Source of the DNA: Megaustenia siamemsis
Taxonomy: Eukaryota > Mollusca > Gastropoda > Stylommatophora > Ariophantidae
Assembly (NCBI GenBank): GCA_032433765.1
Contig: JAVIAB010000101.1
Location: forward strand, 62,264,092-62,328,091
Reading direction: 5' to 3'
DNA length: 64,000 bases
The notes under the pieces are model-generated. The model saw only the letters and a program-made list of their open reading frames with translations, had not been told where the DNA came from and ran no database searches. A program made the translations under genes and the position numbers. The first letter of the stretch is position 1. Every line of letters starts with the position of its first letter. Positions 32,473 to 42,267 of the stretch are shown here, one piece after another.

Positions 32473-32869
32473 CATCATCATCATTAAGTGCCCTCTCCGC
32501 ATCGAAGGTTGGCTACCATGGAGCGCCATTCCACTCTGACTCTTGCTTTGATGGTGCAGATTGCCATAGGCTGACTTGTCCATCTTTTGATGTTACTCGT
32601 CCATGTTAGTTTTGGTCTGCCTCTGCCTCTTTTACCTTGTATTTTGCCTTATAATATTACTTTTATTAGACTGTTGTGTCTTTTAACATGGCCAAAACAT
32701 TTCATTTGTCTTGCTTTAATTGTGTTTAGTAGTTCTTTTTTTTTCATTTTTAGTTGTTTTAAAACTTCTTCGTTTGTTTTCTTTTCTTTCCATCCAATTC
32801 TACCTATTCTTCTATAAATCCACATGTCAAAGGCTTCAAATTTCTGTTATGTTTTCTGGTCTAATGTCC
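32473..32869 (-). mobile_element. LINE family F, 5'-truncated insertion in LINE G
   Basis: A 397-bp 3' end fragment of F on the minus strand, from W-TSD-KT-QKFEAFDMWIYRR-like sequence to the end GGCACTTAATGATGATGATG. It is flanked by an exact 11-bp duplication, ATTACTTGGTT (32462-32472 and 32870-32880), so target-primed insertion is directly visible. Confidence 0.9.
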
Positions 32870-32880
32870 ATTACTTGGTT

Positions 32881-33062
32881 ACAAATGACAAAATACAGGG
32901 AAAAATGCATCGCGTACGACAAAGAGAGAAAATACTGGATAGCTTGGTTTCATGGCATGGGAAACAGTCAACAACAGAACTGATACGATGTACTGTAGAT
33001 AGAAAATTGTGGAAGGACATGATCACTAACGCCAACCGGTATGGCACATGATCATAATGAAG
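32881..33062 (+). mobile_element. LINE family G, 3' part after the LINE F insertion
   Basis: Continues with TNDKIQGKMHRVRQREKILD, LVSWHGKQSTTELIRCTVD and the 3' end GCCAACCGGTATGGCACATGA, as in the other G copies. Confidence 0.82.
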
Positions 33063-33074
33063 CAGCAGCAATTC

Positions 33075-34142
33075 TCAATGGGGGTTCCAAAATAACCAAA
33101 TAAAAACAATTATGTACTGACGCTCTATTCACATTAAAACAGCTTATCAGAAAAGACCACAGAACACAATAAAAAATTCGTCATAGCTTTCATTGACGAG
33201 GACAAAATATTCGATCTAGTAAAATGAGAACAAATGTGGGAGATACTAACAACATACGTAGTAAGCCAACATCTAACCAACGTAATTAAAAATCTCTACA
33301 TCAATAGCAGCTACCTAGTCAGAACAGCAACAGGCTACACATACTACTTTTAAGCTAGACAAGGTGTAAGACAGGATGTGCGTATTATCTCCCCTTCTTC
33401 TATTGTTTATTACATACAAAGGCATTGTATGCAAGTTAGCCAGCCCATTCGAGACAGAGCAGATCAATGAGCGTTTATTTGCAGACGATAATGAACTAAT
33501 ACATGGAAAATATAAGACTTACAAGAACACTTAACTAGACTCGTCATCACAGGCACAGAATACAACATGTTAAACAACATTAACAAAATAGAAGTCATGA
33601 AAATCGCGAGAGAGAAACAGAACATCATCATGACTATAGATGGCAGACAACTAAAACAAAAAGAGAAATTTAAATATCTAGGAAGTCTAGTGACGAATGA
33701 CAATGTACAAACAGCAGAAATAGACTCAAGATGCAACAAGGTTTGTCAAATCATTGGACAGCTATCACTACTATCAGCCAATAGGCCTATACGTAAGTAA
33801 CTCTAGAGGCAAAACGGGCATTCTACAATACAATCTTCATCCCAAAGCTCTGATACTAATGTCAGTCCTGGACCATAGATTTAAGAACAATACGAGGATT
33901 AACCTCTACTGAGAAGTGTGTTAGATGAAAAACAGAAAACAGCCTGAGACAGAATCAAAAATGAAGAACTGAGAAAAAAGCTAGGAATAAACACGCCAAG
34001 GAATATATAAAGAAACAACGGATAAAATGGTTTGGCCACGTGACCAGACAGAAAGATAAAAACACGACACAACGAGCCTTCAATAACGTTAAGAGAGCAG
34101 CAGTCACAAAGGCCGACCACGGAAAAGATGAATAGACGAAAG
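33075..34142 (+). mobile_element. LINE family A, longest copy
   Basis: Includes RT motif A (FVIAFIDEDKIFD, where better-kept LINEs have D-KAFD), motif B (ARQGVRQDVRIIS), a destroyed motif C (AFICRR followed by a stop instead of LLFADD), KYLGSLVTNDNVQTAEIDSR, and the C-terminal end. Many stops and shifts are present. A SINE B lies just downstream. Confidence 0.82.
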
Positions 34143-34149
34143 ATGTATA

Positions 34150-34350
34150 TGGGAGCCGATAGCTCAGTGGTTAGTGAACTGGACTACAAAGGACAAGAGG
34201 TAGGGTTCGATCCCAGAAGACGGCTTCCAGGTTCACCGAACCTTTAATAGATACCGGATTTTTTTTTTTTTCTGGGAAAGTGAAGCGGCACGAGAGTAAT
34301 ATCGACAACATTAAACCGAAAATCATGTGCCGAAGGTCTGTTTTTACATT
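34150..34350 (+). mobile_element. tRNA-derived SINE B, copy 3
   Basis: GGGAGCCGATAGCTCAGTGG, B box GGTTCGATCCC, ACCGGATTTTTTTTTTTTCT, and a body up to CATGTGCCGAAGGTCTG. The 3' tail seems to be displaced: a matching tail (GTCACTAACACCATATACCC to ACTTTACTTTA) lies at 34858-34920 after a LINE H fragment. Confidence 0.85.
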
Positions 34351-34395
34351 ACATTCTATATATATGTATGTATATATATATTTATTTATTTATTT

Positions 34396-34662
34396 ATATA
34401 TCATCATCATCATAAAGTGCCTGGCCTACTGGCGTAGGTGGTCATGTCTCTCCAGAACTTTCGATCTCGACAGTTATGTATCATTTCTGTTGTTGACTTT
34501 CTGCCAAGCCATTTTCTAAAGCTGTTATTTTTTCTCTTTGCTTCCCTCTATCTCTTTGTCCCTCAATTTTTCCAGTTGTTACAATATATTCCAGTTGTTC
34601 TCTTCTCATTACACGCCCAACAATGATGATTGTTTCTTCCTAGTATTGGAAATTGTATCTTT
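34396..34662 (-). mobile_element. LINE family H, 3' end fragment (inside SINE B copy 3)
   Basis: The minus strand matches ISNTRKKQSSLLG, then R-EQLEYIVTTGKIEGQRDR, and the 3' end with a (GAT)n tail. It sits between the head and the tail of SINE B copy 3, consistent with insertion into the SINE, though TA repeats and some other sequence lie in between. Confidence 0.75.
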
Positions 34663-34857
34663 ATTTTGCTTACAGTAGCTTGATGACGATCGGGTGTCAA
34701 TTGTAGCACATGATGTCCCCTACCGAAAGAGGGTTTTCAATTGGAATCCCTCTTATCGTTGTTGTCGTTATTTCTATTGTTGTTGCGTTTCATGATTGTA
34801 CAAAGAATTAACGACGGTGGTTTTCTGTTGCCTTCCATATATATATATATACCATTG

Positions 34858-34920
34858 TATGGTCACTAACACCATATACCCTATACGCCACTTGGCTTGA
34901 CGGAGGCACTTTACTTTATA
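34858..34920 (+). mobile_element. SINE B 3' tail, displaced
   Basis: GGTCACTAACACCATATACC to CTTTACTTTATA is the final part of SINE B. See the head at 34150. Confidence 0.7.
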
Positions 34921-34946
34921 TATATATATTGCGTTGGCCAGCTGTT

Positions 34947-35099
34947 AACTCCGACGAAGTCCTTAGAGACTAGGAACTGAATTTTGCGTGATAATCCGTT
35001 TTTCCCTGCCAACCGTGTGCACAGGGGTCCCTCGCCGCACAGGCAGATAATTGCGTCTTCGGAGGTACTCAAATTGTTTCCGTCCATGAGTAGTTGACG
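34947..35099 (-). mobile_element. SINE D, copy 3, partial
   Basis: The reverse complement matches the SINE D body (CGTCAACTACTCATGGACGG, CTCCGAAG, GGCGAGGGACCCCTGTGCAC). The tRNA-like head is missing and it abuts a LINE A tail at 35098. Confidence 0.7.
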
Positions 35100-35210
35100 A
35101 TAACGGAAGCAGTAGGAAACATAAAGACCGCAAATGATATCTCCTCTCGACCCTAAAAGGCAAATGAGGAAGGAAAGTAGAAAAAGCAGAAGAAAAAGAA
35201 ACAGAAACAG
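35098..35210 (+). mobile_element. LINE family A, extreme 3' end
   Basis: CTCCTCTCGACCCTAAAAGG followed by CAAATGAGGAAGGAAAG and a GAA-rich tail is the conserved end of family A. Confidence 0.7.
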
Positions 35211-35744
35211 ACGTGGAGTTTATGTTTTAACAAAGTTATGATTGCAAACGATAAAGAAACATTAATGTGGTGAAGAACGACATGCTAATCACAATTTCTT
35301 CATAGTTTATTTCTCATAATATTATATTCCCCCCTCACAAAATTTACCGTATCTCTGTTTCCTTGGATTTTGGGCAGAATATTTGCATCCTAGAAATAAG
35401 TTGATGATTTTCTATCTTTAGAAAAGAAGTAGATAAGAGTATTTGACATTTAAAATGTTCTGAAATATTTTTGGAGATCTAAAATTGTATGGATAAGATA
35501 AGGTAATGCTGTAAATTATGTTTCTGGAGTATTATTCATGACTGGATTGCGTAATTTTGTGTGACAACCGTTTGTGTACCTGAGCTGATTTACTGTCTTG
35601 GAATCATCTTTATTTTTGAGTTTTGTCTCCATATCGAAGGTTGGTGGCTATGGAAGGCTATTTTACTCTTGTTTTGGGTTCTTATTAATGCATGTTGCCA
35701 GTCAGAGGTGGGTACAGCTGTCTACGTCATTCACTGGGACATTC
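35211..35744. other. Mostly unassigned; tiny LINE F end inside
   Basis: AT-rich. At 35625-35705 the plus strand (CCATATCGAAGGTTGGTGGC) resembles the reverse complement of the LINE F 3' end, but it is diverged. Nothing else is recognised. Confidence 0.4.
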
Positions 35745-36345
35745 TCGTGCATAATCGACAGGAAATGCAGGGAACAGAACTCAATCGTCGTCAATGCGGA
35801 GGTCAATGGTCTCATCTGATATAACACCGATGACGAAGATGCATCATCTATACAGACGGGTCCGCAATACGGCAACAAAAAAGTGCATGGACATTTACAG
35901 CAAGCTCGGCAGGTAGAACTATCAAGGACGACAGTTGTGCATACGTCATGACCACGAGCAGTATGACGATGGAAGTGATGGCAGTGACCGTGGCATTCAT
36001 CTGGTATAAGTCATGCACGCCTGCATACTGAGTGATTCGATGAGCATAACAAAAAGGTGAGGCATGTTCTGTACGAAGACAGTGAGTAGAGTCACTGCAT
36101 AAGTCAGAAATCCGTAGGATCACATTTGTCTACAACCCTGGACATGCGAAAGTACGGGGAAATGGAAGAGCGGACAGGTTAACTAGCTGTGCTGTCGTTG
36201 AAGACTGTCAACCAATGGACCAGTTGGACATCAATAATTGCATCCGAGATATGGAAAGGGTACAGGACTTCGAAAACCGTAAGTGCACGGCATCTTTTCG
36301 TATAAAAGAGATGGGAGTTAAGATGTGCACAGCAAGAAACGAGAA
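35745..36345 (+). mobile_element. LINE family L, RNase H domain (5' half of split copy)
   Basis: The frame contains a ribonuclease H-like domain: IYTDGSAIRQQKSAWTFTAS (first catalytic Asp), TTSSMTMEVMAVTVAF (catalytic Glu), and FVYNPGHAKVRGNGRADRLT (His and last Asp). The region of the third acidic residue (around VIR-A after a stop) is degraded. RNase H followed by a Cys-poor tail is known from several LINE clades, such as I-like and Ingi/Vingi. An upstream RT is not visible. The copy is interrupted at 36345 by PLE copy 2. Confidence 0.8.
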
Positions 36346-36420
36346 GGAACCAGTGGTGGGGAGTGTTAAACACTTCAAGGTATGAAGACAGCTTTACAAG
36401 GGAGGAACACAACACAACAC

Positions 36421-36460
36421 AATACTGACGTTTCGGCCTGTGGCCTTCTTCAGAATACAA
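36421..36460 (-). ncRNA. Hammerhead-ribozyme-like motif, PLE copy 2
   Basis: On the minus strand: stem I strand GUAUU, core CUGAAGA, one extra A, stem II GGCC-ACA-GGCC, core GAAA, then C-GUC and the returning stem I strand AGUAU. Stem I can form five pairs (two of them G-U). Stem III is only A-U plus C-G with no loop, so self-cleavage would need a tandem or dimeric form. Predicted cleavage follows the C of GUC (36427). The position matches that of hammerheads reported in PLE terminal repeats. The extra base between core and stem II is a departure from the consensus. Confidence 0.5.
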
Positions 36461-36479
36461 GGACAACGAAAACAAACAA

Positions 36480-36624
36480 TGAAACACAATTATCTATAAC
36501 TACATGATCATAAGAAAGAAGAGGTGTAATGAAAGAAGGAAGTAGAATGTAGAAAAATGAAAAAAGAAGAAAGCTACACGAGGGGAGGTAGTATGAGTAG
36601 TAGATGTATAAATAGAAAGGATAG

Positions 36625-36700
<76 letters not shown>

Positions 36701-38240
36701 TATATAGATATATATATATATATTTATATATATATATATATATATATATAATAGTATCACTTAGCTCAAATGACTTGTCTGTCAGCCGGTTACGAAATGA
36801 AAGAATGACCACATAGACAGGAATCCACGTGTCCCGGAAGAAGGTTAACAAGAATCGTGGGAAACAAAAGAGAGAAATGGGAAAAGGGCGGGGGAGGGGG
36901 AGGTTTGGCGCCAGACCAGAGACCAAACACTGGTCGGGAAGAAAAGAAACTCAAACAAAAGCCTGGCAAAGGGCGGAAGACGGCGAAGATAATAGGTATC
37001 ATAAAACTACAGGAGCCTAACAGGGGGGGGGGGGGGGGCTAATCCTCGGGAGGGAGGAAATACTGATACGAGGAATAGAAATGAAATCCTAATGGAGGGA
37101 GGAAATACTGATGCGAGGAATAGAAATGAAATCCTAATGGAGGGAGGAAATACTTATACGAGGAAGAGAAATGAAATCCTAATGGAGGGAGGAAATACTG
37201 ATACGAGGAATAGAAATGAAATCCTAATGGAGGGAGGAAATACTGATACGAGGAAGAGAAATGAAACCCTAATGGGGGAAGGAAATACTGATACGAGGAA
37301 GAGAAATGAAGAGGAATGGTAATAAATGAAAGAATCAGGAGTAGGAAATTAGGATCGGAGGAGAGGTAGAGGGTCAGGAGAGAATAGATTAGAGAGGGAG
37401 TCAGAAAAAAGAGAATAATAGAGGGATGGAGCGAAAGAAGTGGGGCCCAGCGAGGTAGAGAGGTAGGGACCGGAGAGACTGAGGGGGATACTAGGAATGT
37501 ATATATAAAGAGGAGTAGGAAGTTTACATAGGAGGAAAAGAGGGATGGTACGCAGGCAGTAGTGTCTAAAGAGGTAAGGAGGTGGGGAATGAAAAGAAGA
37601 GGAATATAGGGATGGTACGCAGGCAGTGGTGTCAAAGGAGGAAGGGAAGAATGGAAACGGAGAGACCAAGGGGATACAAAGAGAATTATACGCAGGCAAT
37701 AGTGCCTAAAGAGGAAAGGAAGTAGGGAAACAGAGAGACTAAGGGGATACAAAGAGAATTATACGCAGGCAATAGTGCCTAAAGAGGAAAGGAAGTAGGG
37801 AAACAGAGAGACGAAGGGGATACACAGAGAAGTGGAGTGAGATTGGCTAGTGAACAGACACGTACAGTCCTAGAACCGAGTAAAAGGGGTGGGGGGGGGG
37901 AGGGGGTTATGTAGGAAAAGTAGGGTAGAGAAGTGGTGACAACAGGAGACTAGAGAATCCAGGGAGTAGATGAAAAAAGGGGAATAGGGAGTATCCATCA
38001 GAGGAGGAGAAGTAATAAAGCGATAAGGAGGAGATGGATATAAAGGTAGTTCGCAGAAAGGTGGGGGGGGGGAATTAAGGATAAAGGAAGAAGAAGGGGA
38101 GAAGATGGATAGATCCAAGAGAATAGGGGTAAAGAAAGGGGATAGATAAGGAGCACATGAACATAAATGTGAGAGAAGGAGAAGAGTACAGGGGTGGGAG
38201 GAGGGTACAGAGAAATAGGGGTCCTCAGAGGGACCGGGAT
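36480..38240. repeat. Purine-rich tandem-repeat tract in PLE copy 2
   Basis: Plus-strand purine-rich DNA homologous in layout to 3075-4600. It includes an AT array (36628-36752), G-runs (37023-37039), a 45-bp tandem repeat from 37046 to 37310 (unit GGAGGGAGGAAATACTGATA CGAGGAATAGAAATGAAATCC TAAT), and repeated GCAATAGTGCCTAAAGAGG modules near 37690-37800. The 237-codon minus-strand ORF here (37752-37039) repeats FLPPLGFHF-SSYQY and reflects the repeat. Confidence 0.85.
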
Positions 38241-38753
38241 ACATTGATGCCGTGGGGAGTGAGGCAACCCCAACGAGCGATCAGACGGTGCTCAAGAGTG
38301 AGACGACTGTGGTGATCCGAAGAGCACGATACTAAGCCAGTGACCAGGACATCAGCCTTCCCCTAATGGCCCCTCGAGTTGAAGTGGGCTGCTACAGGAG
38401 TGCCAGCCTCTCGGGTGATGTCGTGTAAATGTTCACGACACCTATCGCCGATTCGTGGACCAGACTGACCGATGTAGGTCAACTTGCATCGCTTACAAAT
38501 GATGGCATAAATGATGTTCCGCGATGTACAAGTGAATCCTTCTCTGATCTCCAAAGGACCATTAGGAAAGGGGACCGTATCAGTCTGGAGAACGTGATCA
38601 CAAGTTTTGCACACTCTGCGGTTGTAGCTTATATATAGTACCTCGATGGCTGGGGAGGGCAGCTGGAAGACGACCCCTGACAAGAAAGTCACGGAGGTTC
38701 CGGTCGCGTCTAAAGGCCACCAGTGGTGCGTCAGGGAAGAGCAGACGAGTAGA

Positions 38754-38935
38754 AAGAAACGAGAAACTTAATGAGCGTATACAAGCCTTATCAACCGACA
38801 CTGAACTCGAGTCGTCAGTCGCTAGACACTGCGGGACTTGCTGAGGTGAGGATCTGAGCACCTATGGACATGTTCGGAGTGAAATGATGATGACCATCAA
38901 ATAACTCAATAACTCAATAACTCAATTCTGTTCAC
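38754..38935 (+). mobile_element. LINE family L, 3' half after PLE insertion
   Basis: Continues L after the 12-bp duplication: NEKLNERIQALSTDTELESS, a VARHCGTC segment and an end near AATGATGATGACC, followed by the octamer tail (AATAACTC)n at 38899-38928. The parallel copy at 51040-51180 has the same order and tail. Confidence 0.78.
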
Positions 38936-38939
38936 CTTA

Positions 38940-39290
38940 GTCGTCGTCTGCCTGTGCATCGTCTACTGTGTACCTTCCATTTCAAAATAATATTGAGCAG
39001 GCTATTGCATCTCTTCGCATGTCCCAAACATTACATTTGTCTTTTTCGAATGGTGATAAGTATTTTCCTGCCATGTTTAATTGATTCAGAACTTCCTGGC
39101 TTGTTTTATTTTCCTTCCGTCCAGTTCTCCAAATGTGTCTATCAAACCACAATTCAAAGACTTAACTTTTCTGTCCTGAATTATTTTCTTAATGATCGTT
39201 ATTCCGGATCATACGTGAATTTTGCGTAAATATAACATTCTACAGATGGCTCTTTTGGTTATGATGTTACCTGCTTTGGTGCTGTCGTAT
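38940..39290 (-). mobile_element. LINE family M, C-terminal fragment
   Basis: The minus strand reads LWFDRHIWRTGRKENKTSQE, then VLNQLNMAGKYLSPFEKDKC and NVWDMRRDAIACSILF. It is related to families F and G by the R-W-KK-NEVL pattern, but distinct. It is the only copy in the window. Confidence 0.65.
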
Positions 39291-39584
39291 GTCTCTACCC
39301 AAACATACAAGTATCATATATATATATATACATACATGATGGTAGCTACATCAAGTTAACAGAAACCTAACATTGGCAAAAATTATAACTATTCAATGTA
39401 ACTTATTTTAATGAAGGGATGCATTATTATTATTCGTAACAACTAAATAATACTCACGTGTTCTATACCTTTTAACATTTGTGCCATCTAAAATGAAATA
39501 TAATAATGTATATTTCAAATATAATTTCTAAATAAAAATTGGTGTCCTATTATAATTAATAATTCTAGCTCAAATGCGATGTTC
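39291..39584. other. Unassigned AT-rich sequence
   Basis: Contains a short TATATA run at 39319 and no other recognisable feature. Confidence 0.4.
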
Positions 39585-40336
39585 ATCATCATCATCATCA
39601 TCATCAACAACATCATCATCATAACATCATCATCATCATCATCATCATGACACATTATATACCACATCGACTGACGTTGGCGATCATGCCCTTCTACCAT
39701 CTTCTATCCACAATGCATCTTTTAAATTCTGTTTTTGACTGTTTTCCAGGCCGTGACACCAAGCAGTTTAATATCTTCTGTCTTTGTCATCCGCGATCTC
39801 TCTATTCCATATTTTGCCAGTTATAAACAAATAGTATATCTTTTCTCTTTCTCATGATGTGCCCTAGAATAAGTTGATTGTGTTTTTCAGATCTTTTTTA
39901 CGATTGTTGTGTTGACCTCTTTGAGAATTTCTTCATTGGTCTTTTCAGCTGTCCGGAGAACTTTCAACATTTCTTCTGAGAAATATGACCTCTAATCATA
40001 TTTACATCTGTTTGTCTACTGTCCACGATTCGCTTCCATAGGTTAGATTTGGCTCTAAATAGAACCGATGAACTCTCTTTCCAATTTCTACTTATATAGA
40101 CTTGTTGAATAAGACATTTTCCATTTTCTGAAATGCTATTTTGGCCTGAGCTTTTCTGTTGTTAATTTATTGTGAGCATCATCCATCTGTCGTTACTATT
40201 GTGCCCAAGTGTTTGAACTGTTGCAATAGTTTCAGATTTGTTCATTTTATTTGTGTGATGCATGATGATGATGATTGTTTCTTCGATATAACAATTACTC
40301 CTACTTTCGTGCTACTGAGGCTAAGACTTTTCTTTC
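39585..40336 (-). mobile_element. LINE family G, running into a minisatellite
   Basis: The minus strand covers G from SLSSTKVGVIVISKKQSSSS-like sequence through the YRPNLTYGSESWTVDKQM region, LRRNVESSPDS-KTNEEILKEV and the 3' end. The plus strand starts with a long (CATCAT)n tract at 39583-39648, the 3' tail of this LINE. At its 5' side it passes into the 34-bp minisatellite. Confidence 0.8.
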
Positions 40337-41833
40337 TGCTTTCTAGTTGTCATTTCATTTGTTTATCTGCTGCTTTCTAGTTGTCATTTCATTTGTTTAT
40401 CTGCTGCTTGCTAGTTGTCATTTCATTTGTTTATCTGCTGCTTGCTAGTTGTCATTTCATTTGTTTATCTGCTGCTTGCTAGTTGTCATTTCATTTGTTT
40501 ATCTGCTGCTTTCTAGTTGTCATTACATTTGTTTATCTGCTGCTTTCTAGTTGTCATTTCATTTGTTTATCTGCTGCTTTCTAGTTGTCATTTCATTTGT
40601 TTATCTGCTGCTTGCTAGTTGTCATTTCATTTGTTTATCTGCTGCTTTCTAGTTGTCATTTCATTTGTTTATCTGCTGCTTTCTAGTTGTCATTACATTT
40701 GTTTATCTGCTGCTTTCTAGTTGTCATTTCATTTGTTTATCTGCTGCTTTCTAGTTGTCATTTCATTTGTTTATCTGCTGCTTTCTAGTTGTCATTTCAT
40801 TTGTTTATCTGCTGCTTTCTAGTTGTCATTACATTTGTTTATCTGCTGCTTTCTAGTTGTCATTTCATTTGTTTATCTGCTGCTTTCTAGTTGTCATTAC
40901 ATTTGTTTATCTGCTGCTTTCTAGTTGTCATTTCATTTGTTTATCTGCTGCTTTCTAGTTGTCATTACATTTGTTTATCTGCTGCTTTCTAGTTGTCATT
41001 TCATTTGTTTATCTGCTGCTTTCTAGTTGTCATTACATTTGTTTATCTGCTGCTTTCTAGTTGTCATTACATTTGTTTATCTGCTGCTTTCTAGTTGTCA
41101 TTACATTTGTTTATCTGCTGCTTTCTAGTTGTCATTTCATTTGTTTATCTGCTGCTTTCTAGTAGTCATTACATTTGTTTATCTGCTGCTTTCTAGTTGT
41201 CATTTCATTTGTTTATCTGCTGCTTTCTAGTTGTCATTACATTTGTTTATCTGCTGCTTTCTATTTGTCATTTCATTTGTTTATCTGCTGCTTTCTAGTT
41301 GTCATTTCATTTGTTTATCTGCTGCTTGCTAGTTGTCATTTCATTTGTTTATTTGCTGCTTTCTAGTTGTCATTTCATTTGTTTATCTGCTGCTTTCTAG
41401 TTGTCATTTCATTTGTTTATCTGCTGCTTTCTAGTTGTCATATCATTTGTTTATCTGCTGCTTTATAGTTGTCATTTCATTTGTTTATTTGCTGCTTTCT
41501 AGTTGTCATTTCATTTGTTTATCTGCTGCTTTCTAGTTGTCATTTCATTTGTTTATCTGCTGCTTGCTAGTTGTCATTTCATTTGTTTATCTGCTGCTTG
41601 CTAGTTGTCATTTCATTTGTTTATCTGCTGCTTGCTAGTTGTCATTTCATTTGTTTATTTGCTGCTTTCTAGTTGTCATTTCATTTGTTTATCTGCTGCT
41701 TTCTAGTTGTCATTTCATTTTTTTATCTGCTGCTTTCTAGTTGTCATTTCATTTGTTTATCTGCTGCTTTCTAGTTGTCATTTCATTTGTTTATTTGCTG
41801 CTTTCTAGTTGTCATTTCATTTGTTTATCTGCT
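40337..41833. repeat. 34-bp minisatellite, about 44 copies
   Basis: Unit TTTCTAGTTGTCATTTCATT TGTTTATCTGCTGC with few variants: GCTTGCTAG versus GCTTTCTAG, CATTACATTT versus CATTTCATTT, and TTTATTTGC versus TTTATCTGC. The variants cluster and alternate, so higher-order expansion is likely. The reverse complement of the unit resembles LINE G sequence at 31915-31946. Confidence 0.95.
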
Positions 41834-42267
41834 CTTAACGATTCGATTCAATAGGTCTGAATTGTCTTTATATATATCAGCGGACTTTTTCACATCTCTT
41901 TTTCACTTCTATTATTAAGGTGATATTGTTAATGCGATGTTAGATTCAAATAATTGCATTTGCATCAAGATTTATAAATCATTTATGAATACATTGAATT
42001 AATTGTGAGGAGTATAATTATGCCATTGGAAAATTGAAAATACAGTACAACATGAGCGATATGTAAATGTATGTCATAATATAACATTGTTACTGACATA
42101 AAATAAAAACACGTGAATAAAATATATTCCTGACTTCTCAATATAATTAATTCCTTCTCCACACATATACTCATTCTGCACTTTAACAATGCTTTTTGTT
42201 CGAGAGGGAAAAACATCATATGGATGATTGCGCAGCCATGCACGCAATGCCATTTTTACTTTGTTTT
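41834..42267. other. Unassigned AT-rich sequence
   Basis: No recognisable gene or repeat. Confidence 0.4.

Larger units (their letters stand above)
36346..38753 (-). mobile_element. Penelope-like element, copy 2 (GIY-YIG end, 5'-truncated)
   Basis: A minus-strand insertion of 2.4 kb in LINE L with an exact 12-bp duplication, AAGAAACGAGAA (36334-36345 and 38754-38765). The coding part (38753 to about 38255) keeps the linker LLFPDAPLVAFRRDRNLRDF, the Cys motif CKTCDHVLQTD, and the GIY-YIG nuclease core IIYAIICKRCKLTYIGQS with R-x-x-EH. A frame break near 38630 and a TATATA insertion split the linker. The RT is absent. Downstream (lower coordinates) lie the purine-rich tract and the hammerhead-like end. 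Confidence 0.9.

Noticed and set aside
37039..37752. A 237-codon minus-strand ORF with FLPPLGFHF repeats
   Set aside because: Lies in the purine-rich repeat tract of PLE copy 2 and mirrors its 45-bp tandem repeat.
40337..41833. A CRISPR-like array
   Set aside because: The repeats are directly adjacent with no unique spacers and the sequence is eukaryotic, so it is a minisatellite.
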